From contig JAJZOT010000122.1 of the NCBI GenBank assembly GCA_021847855.1, positions 1 through 5,719 on the forward strand: a DNA stretch of 5,719 nt, in the 5' to 3' direction. Position numbers and translations under genes: made by a program. This DNA comes from Thermoplasmata archaeon. Its GTDB lineage: Archaea > Thermoplasmatota > Thermoplasmata > Thermoplasmatales > Thermoplasmataceae. Shown here one piece after another: positions 1-4,215 of this stretch (positions are counted from its first letter, which is position 1; each line of letters starts with the position of its first letter). Below the pieces are notes generated by a model. That model was not told the DNA's origin, ran no database searches, and saw only the letters and a program-made list of their open reading frames with translations.

Positions 1-41
1 GCTATAGCAGCAGCGATCGCAAATTCAGCATTAACTACCAA
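1..41 (-). CDS. Possible 5' end of a leftward gene, cut by the window edge
   Basis: Reading leftward from a TTG at 41-39, the frame stays open to the window edge and gives MVVNAEFAIAAAIA. Three signals support a start here: a GAGGGGA Shine-Dalgarno-like stretch at 55-49, a 7-nt spacer, and a good box A (TTTTATATAA read leftward, 84-75) about 25-30 nt farther upstream. The short N-terminus is hydrophobic and alanine-rich, as in a membrane or secreted protein, but 14 residues cannot identify a family. The opposite strand is also open here (positions 1-120) and gives a poorer explanation. Treat as a tentative partial gene. Confidence 0.38.
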   Translation of the reverse strand, partial: MVVNAEFAIAAAI

Positions 42-74
42 AATTAAGTCCCCTCAAAGCCTGATAATTATACA

Positions 75-84
75 TTATATAAAA
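75..84 (-). promoter_or_regulatory. TATA box (box A), leftward
   Basis: Read on the minus strand this is TTTTATATAA, close to the archaeal TTTATATA-type box. It would place a transcription start near 50-57, just at or before the SD-like GAGGGGA that precedes the TTG start at 41. Read rightward it is less convincing, because it would leave a leader of about 75 nt before the esterase gene. Confidence 0.4.
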
Positions 85-123
85 GTGATTAAAGAAAAAG
101 TTCACAGTACTTATGCTTAAGCG

Positions 124-162
124 TCAAACGCATTGCTCAACGCATCCAGAATAGATTTATTA
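124..162 (+). promoter_or_regulatory. Esterase promoter region: direct repeat and weak box A
   Basis: Two near-identical direct copies, TCAAACGCAT at 124-133 and TCAACGCAT at 137-145, lie just upstream of a weak TATA-like TTTATTA (156-162). The box is roughly 22-25 nt before the ATG at 181, the spacing expected for a leaderless mRNA. The gene has only a poor SD match (TGATGATAG). The repeat could bind a regulator; that is inference. Confidence 0.3.
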
Positions 163-180
163 GGCAACTGATGATAGTAA

Positions 181-1113
181 ATGATGTCGCTGGACAGGGA
201 TACCAGGAAATATGTTGAAGCAATGTCCGCCCTAGGTAAGATAGATTTCAATAACGTTCCAGTCGATCAAATTAGAGCGGTAAATCTCCAGATGGCAAGT
301 ACTGCCAGAAAAGAAGGAGTTTCTGAAATGAAGGATCATTTCATATCATCGGACAGGAAAGTATGGATGCGGGAATATGTTCCAAAGAAAATTCTTGGGC
401 AGGGAACTATTTTATTCATACATGGCGGGGGTTTTGTCTTTGGTGGGGTTGAGGAATATGACGCTTTTGTACGACACCTGGCAAATGCATCCGGTCTGAG
501 AGTATTTTCACTTGCCTACAGACTGGCGCCTGAATATACTTTTCCTTCTGCACATGAGGACGCAGTTTCTGCGTATTCATGGTTGATTGATCAATCCAGG
601 GCGATTAATGTTAACAAAGATCTTATCTCAGTCATGGGAGACAGCGCGGGAGCAACACTTGCAGTTCATGTGGGATTCACCGGTACGGGACATGGCGAGC
701 ATAAGCCAAGGAGTGTTATCCTGTTTTATCCCGCACTGGGTAATATCTCTGCTACAGAATCTTTTAAGAAATATTCAAAAGGTTTCCTTCTTGATGCTGA
801 ATTCCTTCAATGGTTTGGAAATGCATACAGAACTCCACAAGCCGCTATAAACGGGACTAGTTATAATTATTTGGAGTATTCAAGCGATAAACTTGCATCA
901 TTCCCGGAAACACTTATGGTAACAGCGGAGTATGATCCACTCAGGGATAACGGTGAACTGTTTGCCCATAAACTGATGGAAAGCAATGTTTCTGTTGTCA
1001 GTATAAGAGCGAACGGAATGGTACATGGTTTTGTTAATAATTACGAGATAGTCCGAAATGCAGAATACTACATTCAACTCGCCTCAACTTTCGCAAGAAG
1101 CACATTAAAGTAA
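181..1113 (+). CDS. Alpha/beta-hydrolase esterase, hormone-sensitive-lipase (family IV) type
   Basis: Carboxylesterase/lipase-like enzyme of 310 aa, expected to hydrolyse short- to medium-chain acyl esters in the cytoplasm; no signal peptide or membrane helix is seen. The family's signatures appear in order: the oxyanion-hole motif HGGG at residues 81-84, the conserved YRLAPE at 113-118, the nucleophile elbow GDSAG at 153-157 with Ser155, the acid residue in AEYDPLRD (Asp252), and the catalytic histidine in VHGF (His282). Length is normal for the family (about 300-320 aa), so the enzyme looks intact. The N-terminal 60 residues would form the cap. A TAA directly precedes the ATG at 181; a second ATG at 184 is an equally good start. 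The acetyltransferase follows closely on the same strand, suggesting co-transcription. The natural substrate cannot be read from the sequence. Confidence 0.93.
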   Translation: MMSLDRDTRKYVEAMSALGKIDFNNVPVDQIRAVNLQMASTARKEGVSEMKDHFISSDRKVWMREYVPKKILGQGTILFIHGGGFVFGGVEEYDAFVRHLANASGLRVFSLAYRLAPEYTFPSAHEDAVSAYSWLIDQSRAINVNKDLISVMGDSAGATLAVHVGFTGTGHGEHKPRSVILFYPALGNISATESFKKYSKGFLLDAEFLQWFGNAYRTPQAAINGTSYNYLEYSSDKLASFPETLMVTAEYDPLRDNGELFAHKLMESNVSVVSIRANGMVHGFVNNYEIVRNAEYYIQLASTFARSTLK

Positions 1114-1143
1114 GCAAACAGAATCGTGCAGGCGGTTGAAAGC

Positions 1144-1746
1144 ATGGGATCTTTCTGTGATATTGAACCGGTCGAGTTGATCGGCCAATTCGTCAAGCTT
1201 GTCCCAATCCAGATCAAGCATGCAGCCGATCTCTACGAAACAACAAAGAAAATTGATTGGAAATTTCTTCCGACTAATTTTACTTCGCTAGCTGAAATGG
1301 AAGCATGGATAAAGGAGAAGATATATGAAAAGGATAAGAAAAAATCCTTTCATTTTACCGTTATGCTTGCAAAAAATGGAAGGATAGTTGGAAGCACAGG
1401 ATTTATGGACATTATAAAAGAGCACAGAATACTTGAGATTGGAAGCACATGGTACATTCCGGAACTATGGGGAACAGCAACCAATCCGGAGGCAAAATAC
1501 CTCATGCTGGAATACGCATTTGAAAACCTTAAGGCAATAAGAGTTCAGCTAAAAACTGATTCCATCAATACTCATTCGCAGGCTGCAATCAAAAAGATTG
1601 GGGCAGTTTACGAAGGCAGGTTGAGAAACCACAGGATAAGATGGGATCGAACCATCAGAGACACGGTGATGTTTTCCATAATAATTGAAGAATGGCCAAC
1701 CGTTAAGGCTGGCCTTCGAAAAAGAATTGAAAAATTTTCAGTTTAA
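1144..1746 (+). CDS. GNAT-family N-acetyltransferase, RimJ/RimL type
   Basis: Acetyl-CoA-dependent N-acetyltransferase of about 200 aa. Numbering from the ATG at 1144, the N-terminus VELIGQFVKLVPI and the core match the Acetyltransf_3 (COG1670, RimJ/RimL-like) pattern: strand VGSTGFMDI; IPELWGTATN (105-114), which takes the place of the usual pyrophosphate-binding loop; then VQLKTDSINTHSQAAIKKIGA with Lys-Thr-Asp at 137-139; EGRLRNH at 157-163; and RDTVMFSI at 172-179. The acceptor could be a protein N-terminus, an antibiotic or a small amine; the sequence does not say. An upstream in-frame GTG at 1126 has no SD; the ATG at 1144 has a weak GGCGGTTGA ahead of it and was preferred. The gene starts 30 nt after the esterase stop, so the two probably form an operon. 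Its stop overlaps the stop of the convergent fasciclin gene. Confidence 0.88.
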   Translation: MGSFCDIEPVELIGQFVKLVPIQIKHAADLYETTKKIDWKFLPTNFTSLAEMEAWIKEKIYEKDKKKSFHFTVMLAKNGRIVGSTGFMDIIKEHRILEIGSTWYIPELWGTATNPEAKYLMLEYAFENLKAIRVQLKTDSINTHSQAAIKKIGAVYEGRLRNHRIRWDRTIRDTVMFSIIIEEWPTVKAGLRKRIEKFSV

Positions 1747-2180
1747 AGTTTCTTTGGCATTATGACTTTATCGATAACATGGATAACGCCGTTTGATGCC
1801 ATTATGTCCGTTGCAGTCACATTAGCTTCGTTTACCGTTACAATTTTCTTGAATGTCCCCTTTTCGGAGAGGTGAACCGACTCACCCTGTAATGTAGCAA
1901 TATCGGCTGATTTATTTGACTTCAGTGCTTCAAGAACATCCTTAGCAAGGTACTTTCCGCTAACTACATGATATTTCAACAGGTTAGCGAGTTTTTCCTT
2001 ATCCTGCAGAAGCGAATCCAGTGTGCTCTTTGGCACTGCTTTAAAGGCCTCCTCGGATGGGGCGAATACTGTAAATGGTCCCGCAGAGGAAAGGGCTTCT
2101 ACCAGCCCAGCTGCCTTGACTGCAGTCACTAATGTACCGAACTTTCCAGATTTCACTGCTACTTCAACTATGTTGTCCAT
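1743..2180 (-). CDS. Single-domain fasciclin (FAS1) protein
   Basis: A 145-aa protein made of almost exactly one FAS1 (beta-Ig-H3/fasciclin) domain. Visible landmarks are the H1 motif GPFTVFAPSEEAF at residues 34-46, the central LLKYHVVSG at 67-75, and the H2 motif NGVIHVIDKVIMP at 130-142. FAS1 domains usually mediate adhesion or surface contacts, and stand-alone bacterial and archaeal members are usually exported. Here the protein starts directly with MDNIVEVAV, with no signal peptide, lipobox or membrane segment, so either it is cytosolic or the true N-terminus was lost. No in-frame extension upstream is evident and the promoter sits just ahead, which favours the ATG at 2180. SD is weak (GATGATAG). 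It runs tail to tail into the acetyltransferase and lies downstream of the membrane protein on the same strand, but with its own TATA box. Confidence 0.92.
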   Translation of the reverse strand: MDNIVEVAVKSGKFGTLVTAVKAAGLVEALSSAGPFTVFAPSEEAFKAVPKSTLDSLLQDKEKLANLLKYHVVSGKYLAKDVLEALKSNKSADIATLQGESVHLSEKGTFKKIVTVNEANVTATDIMASNGVIHVIDKVIMPKKL

Positions 2181-2226
2181 GTATCTATCATCTTAATGAA
2201 GATTAAAACAAGATGTCAAAATATTT

Positions 2227-2234
2227 TTTATATA
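2227..2234 (-). promoter_or_regulatory. TATA box for the fasciclin gene
   Basis: Minus-strand TATATAAA followed by more A/T. Its centre is about 50 nt before the ATG at 2180, giving a predicted start of transcription near 2205 and a leader of roughly 25 nt. It sits in the 103-nt gap between the membrane-protein gene and the fasciclin gene, so the latter need not depend on read-through. Confidence 0.5.
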
Positions 2235-2283
2235 GTTGATTGAGACAAATTTATTCAAATCGACAGTAATCACTGCAGGCTGC

Positions 2284-2646
2284 TTATGATGGATCAGAGA
2301 TCATTGTGGACAGTCTCCAGTAAATAAATGCAAATGAAACCAGGACGAATACCAGCACCAGAATAAGATAGAGTATATTCAGCTTGATTACAACTGTGGC
2401 AATCAGCATACTGAGCACGCCGAATGCGTAATATCCCCAGGTGAAAGAACGGACCACTTTTTTCTGACCGATGAAGGCATGCATCAGATATGATATGATG
2501 GCGAACAGTATCGCAAGAAGACCTATTACCCCGAATGCAACGGTCTTGCTGGTGATGTCAATATACGAAAGGTAAAAAACCAACACAGATATTATAAGCA
2601 CCAAAATCGAAGCAATGATCCCGGTCATCTTTCTTGGAGTTACCAT
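2284..2646 (-). CDS. Small four-helix membrane protein, function unknown
   Basis: I do not recognise this 120-aa protein. It is mostly hydrophobic with four predicted transmembrane segments at about residues 8-28, 36-57, 69-88 and 90-110. The short loops carry the charges: TPRK before helix 1 and GQKKVVR between helices 2 and 3 suggest that both the N-terminus and this loop face the cytoplasm. There is no recognisable catalytic or binding motif; the aromatic pair GYY at 71-73 and WR at 110-111 are the only notable residues. No SD precedes the ATG at 2646, but TATTTAG (2674-2668) lies 25 nt upstream, consistent with a leaderless mRNA. A second ATG at 2628 is possible. The hydrophobic pattern and promoter make a real gene likely. 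Confidence 0.7.
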   Translation of the reverse strand: MVTPRKMTGIIASILVLIISVLVFYLSYIDITSKTVAFGVIGLLAILFAIISYLMHAFIGQKKVVRSFTWGYYAFGVLSMLIATVVIKLNILYLILVLVFVLVSFAFIYWRLSTMISDPS

Positions 2647-2667
2647 CGTTTCGGATGACTTACAAGG

Positions 2668-2674
2668 CTAAATA
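2668..2674 (-). promoter_or_regulatory. TATA-like box for the membrane-protein gene
   Basis: Minus-strand TATTTAG centred 25 nt upstream of the ATG at 2646, the spacing expected if transcription begins at or near the start codon. A 10-bp perfect palindrome, TCCAGCTGGA (2694-2703), lies 20 nt farther upstream and could be a regulator site. Confidence 0.35.
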
Positions 2675-2810
2675 GATGTTTATTAATGTTATTTCCAGCT
2701 GGATTTTGAGCCTAACACAGCTGACCTAAAGTATCTAATCTAACGAAGGTTATTTTCAGTTTTTTGATTGCATCAGATCCCATCTCTATCAAATACTATT
2801 TAGAGAACCA

Positions 2811-3001
2811 CCCCGTCTGAAGTCGGCCTGACATCCAATCCTATTTCTGTTCCATGCCATGAATGCAATGGCATGTCTTAAATAGCAAGGGTTACCACGA
2901 AGAGAAAGGGTGTTGGGTTCGGATATATATCAAGCCTTGCAAGAACAGGTAGTGTAGCGATGTCAGGAAGAGATGAAAAAATAATAGCCTCTTAAACGGG
3001 G
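2811..3001 (+). ncRNA. Candidate structured RNA with a three-way junction
   Basis: Several perfectly nested complementary segments are visible. The closing helix is CCTGACATC (2827-2835) with GATGTCAGG (2959-2967), 9 bp. Inside it, CTA-TT-TCTGTTC (2841-2852) pairs with GAACAGGTAG (2943-2952): ten pairs with a 2-nt bulge and one U-G pair. Within that lie a hairpin CATGCCAT/ATGGCATG (2853-2860, 2868-2875; 7-nt loop) and a helix GCAAGG/CCTTGC (2885-2890, 2935-2940), making a three-way junction. Outside, CCCCGT (2811-2816) can pair with ACGGGG (2996-3001), and AAGAG/CTCTT (2968-2972, 2989-2993) can form a small hairpin. The plus strand is favoured weakly: the U-G pair works only there, a TATTTA box at about 2797-2802 precedes it, and T-runs follow. 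I do not recognise RNase P RNA, SRP RNA, 5S rRNA or a tRNA. It could also be the remnant of a mobile element with inverted repeats. Confidence 0.4.
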
Positions 3002-3073
3002 CAAAGGAATGTTTTTCAGACAGCAGCAAGCCATTCCGTCAGGATGAAGAATTAACTAGCTCCTCGGTTTTTG

Positions 3074-3085
3074 TATATATAAAAA
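3074..3085. promoter_or_regulatory. Strong TATA box with no obvious gene downstream
   Basis: TATATATAAAAA rightward, TTTTTATATATA leftward; both directions resemble box A. Leftward it would start transcription near 3050, into the structured-RNA region. Rightward it would start near 3105, running antisense into the ACT-domain gene. A five-T run (3068-3072) adjoins it. No protein gene with a normal start distance is present on either side. Confidence 0.35.
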
Positions 3086-3147
3086 GAAACCATAAAGCTG
3101 AAAATAATGGTTAAATTTGGATAATGTAAGAAGTAATTTGTTTCTGA

Positions 3148-3810
3148 TCATAATTTCGATTGGGATTTTGCAAAGTTTATGAGATCAAGCAAAGACATGA
3201 ACGCTTCACTTGCATCGCTTTCTTTTACCACTATAATTGCATCGGTGTAACTATTCGTGGTCTCTTCGATGTTTATTCCCGTAAAAGCAAGTTTTGAATA
3301 CAATGACATCAGGAACCCGGGGGTTTCCAGCAGCGAAACTGGAGCTTTGATAATTATTACTGCTAAATCCATCCTCTTATCTATTACGCCTCTTCTCAAT
3401 GCGTCTGATATTTCAGGGAGATTCCGGTTCTCCACAATAAGGGTTGTGTATTCAGATCCCGTGGAAATATATAAAGCGCCTGAAAGGTTCAGGTCGACCA
3501 CGTCTCTGAACACTTTCTCATTTCTTTTCACAGGTATAACAATCTTTGCAATAGAAGTAAGAAGGTGCACGCTTGTTTCAGAGAGAACATTGAATACTTT
3601 CCCATCCGATCTTCTGGACACTCCACGGTTCCTTTTAAGAGCAGATATTATCGCCTCAATGTTGACCTTTTCACCAAGTTTCGCCTCTATTACAGGAATC
3701 AGGTCTCTTGCCACAGCGCTGAGGTTAACATAACCTTTATTGAGAGAGGTTGCAAGAAAAATGTCATTTGTGACAATATTTTTAACGATTCTGTTAATAC
3801 TCAAATCCAT
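3148..3810 (-). CDS. ACT-domain protein, predicted amino-acid-responsive regulator
   Basis: Predicted regulator of 220 aa, divergent from lysW. Numbering from the ATG at 3810, residues 1-77 are helical with YVNLSAVARDL (27-37) and EAIISALKRNRG (52-63), a pattern found at the N-terminus of archaeal ACT proteins and compatible with a winged-helix fold. Two ACT-like segments follow, at about 85-150 and 152-215. The second holds LETPGFLMSLY and GINIEE, resembling the ligand-binding ACT module of aspartokinases. ACT modules usually bind amino acids, so a lysine or arginine sensor is a fair inference. It is not an ordinary Lrp/LysM protein in layout. In-frame ATGs at 3819 and 3849 would lengthen it by 3 or 13 residues; 3849 is disfavoured because the inverted repeat at 3831-3850 would then lie in the coding sequence and the TATA box would be downstream of a proper position. 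Confidence 0.72.
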   Translation of the reverse strand: MDLSINRIVKNIVTNDIFLATSLNKGYVNLSAVARDLIPVIEAKLGEKVNIEAIISALKRNRGVSRRSDGKVFNVLSETSVHLLTSIAKIVIPVKRNEKVFRDVVDLNLSGALYISTGSEYTTLIVENRNLPEISDALRRGVIDKRMDLAVIIIKAPVSLLETPGFLMSLYSKLAFTGINIEETTNSYTDAIIVVKESDASEAFMSLLDLINFAKSQSKL

Positions 3811-3830
3811 TTTAGTCATTTTAACCAAGC

Positions 3831-3850
3831 TATGACCAATTATGGTCATA
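3831..3850. promoter_or_regulatory. Perfect inverted repeat, probable operator
   Basis: TATGACCA (3831-3838) and TGGTCATA (3843-3850) are exact reverse complements separated by ATTA. Relative to the leftward ACT-domain gene the site covers the expected transcription start just downstream of the TATA box, a position where binding would repress. Relative to rightward lysW it lies immediately upstream of the same TATA box, where binding could activate or block TFB. The dimer-type symmetry and the divergent regulator suggest it is the binding site of that regulator; no binding evidence is available. Confidence 0.55.
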
Positions 3851-3853
3851 AAG

Positions 3854-3861
3854 TATTAATA
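3854..3861. promoter_or_regulatory. Self-complementary TATA box shared by divergent genes
   Basis: TATTAATA is its own reverse complement and is the only good box in the divergent region. Leftward it predicts a start near 3832, leaving about 13-22 nt before the ATGs at 3819 and 3810. Rightward it predicts a start near 3884, giving lysW a leader of about 80 nt with an SD. Confidence 0.4.
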
Positions 3862-3963
3862 ATTTTTCAAAATCAACGCAGTAGAACAAAACAAACTCAG
3901 AGGGAATGCTGTAAGTCAGAAGCGAAGTTTCCTGGATGTGTTTGAACTTAAGAGGAAATAGAA

Positions 3964-4137
3964 ATGGATCTGGAATGTTCAGTATGTGGCGGAAAAGTAA
4001 TAGCACCCGATGATGCATTAAAGGGCGAGATAGTCGGTTGCGAAGACTGCGGATTGGATTATGAGATACAGGAAGTGGTAGCTGGAACCATAACCTTGAA
4101 AGCTGCAGAAAATGTAAAAGAGGACTGGGGAGAATAA
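3964..4137 (+). CDS. lysW: LysW-type amino-group carrier protein
   Basis: A 57-aa acidic carrier protein. In the LysW pathway the alpha-amino group of alpha-aminoadipate (or glutamate in arginine synthesis) is joined to the gamma-carboxyl of its C-terminal glutamate, and later enzymes act on the bound substrate in the cytoplasm. Diagnostic features are all present: a zinc ribbon with CSVC (Cys5, Cys8) and CEDC (Cys26, Cys29), and the invariant tail EDWGE at 53-57 with the acceptor Glu57. Fourteen acidic against four basic residues agree with the negatively charged surface that guides it to its partner enzymes. The ATG at 3964 has a clear SD (GAGG, 3952-3955) 8 nt upstream. It heads the lysW-lysY-lysZ cluster. 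Whether it serves lysine only or also arginine, as in Sulfolobus, cannot be told from this window. Confidence 0.95.
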   Translation: MDLECSVCGGKVIAPDDALKGEIVGCEDCGLDYEIQEVVAGTITLKAAENVKEDWGE

Positions 4138-4160
4138 TCAAATTCAGTTTTTACACATTT

Positions 4161-4171
4161 TGTATTTTTTT
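4161..4171 (+). terminator. Possible U-tract terminator or attenuator between lysW and lysY
   Basis: TGTATTTTTTT ends in seven Ts, 28-34 nt after the lysW stop, without a hairpin, as in archaeal U-tract terminators. Partial stopping here would yield more lysW mRNA than lysY-lysZ mRNA, which fits a carrier protein needed in excess. The adjoining TTTAAAAA could instead be a weak internal promoter for lysY. Confidence 0.33.
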
Positions 4172-4199
4172 AAAAACGGATATCTAGATTTCTATTTTA

Positions 4200-4206
4200 G
4201 AGGTGG
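4200..4206 (+). promoter_or_regulatory. Ribosome binding site deciding the TTG start of lysY
   Basis: GAGGTGG matches the archaeal SD core GGAGGTGA over six bases and lies 9 nt before TTG at 4216. The TTG is followed at once by KTVGIIGASGYIGG, the expected N-terminus of the family, so this non-ATG start is well supported. Confidence 0.75.
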
Positions 4207-4215
4207 TTGTTCTAA

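Larger units (their letters stand above)
2647..3147. other. 501-nt stretch without a convincing protein gene
   Basis: No reading frame here has credible length. The best frames are a rightward one from 2804 broken by TAA at 2879-2881, and a leftward one from 2993 broken at about the same place; both are short and match nothing I know. What the stretch does hold is the promoter side of the membrane protein (2668-2703), a nested set of complementary segments from 2811 to 3001 that looks like a structured RNA, a 6-bp inverted repeat GGAATG/CATTCC (3006-3011 and 3032-3037), T-runs at 3012-3016 and 3068-3072, and a strong bidirectional TATA box at 3074-3085. Confidence 0.7.

Noticed and set aside
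1..120. Rightward open frame ending at TAA 118-120, possible C-terminus of an upstream gene
   Set aside because: The 39 residues match no family I know, and the last part is A/T-rich with a TATA box inside. The leftward start with box A and SD explains the same bases better, but only the flanking sequence can settle it.
168..190. TGATGA and nearby CTGG as C/D box guide RNA elements
   Set aside because: There is no proper D box (CTGA) at guide-length spacing and the site lies on the esterase start.
2800..2874. Leftward 24-codon frame ending in RPTSDGVVL, with the nearby GTGGTTC-type end, as the tail of an IS605-type TnpB element
   Set aside because: The resemblance is only to the general look of such tails. 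No RuvC or zinc-finger motifs of TnpB are found upstream, and no left end is visible.
2905..2935. GGTTCGGATATAT as a tRNA T-arm
   Set aside because: The bases flanking the loop do not pair, and no acceptor stem or anticodon arm can be laid out around it.
2804..2992. Rightward frame broken once by TAA at 2879-2881, as a pseudogene
   Set aside because: Both halves are short and match nothing I recognise, and the mirrored minus-strand frame is broken at almost the same place. The pairing pattern of the region explains it better as RNA.
3006..3037. Inverted repeat GGAATG/CATTCC as a terminator or insertion-sequence end
   Set aside because: Six base pairs with a 20-nt loop are easily found by chance, and no matching second end or target duplication is visible.
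3257..3945. Rightward frames of 126-158 codons opposite the ACT-domain gene
   Set aside because: They show no protein-family features and mirror the coding pattern of the leftward gene, which has clear ACT-like segments.
3830..4141. Leftward 103-codon frame over lysW and the divergent promoter
   Set aside because: LysW on the plus strand is certain from its motifs; the opposite frame also crosses the promoter and operator.
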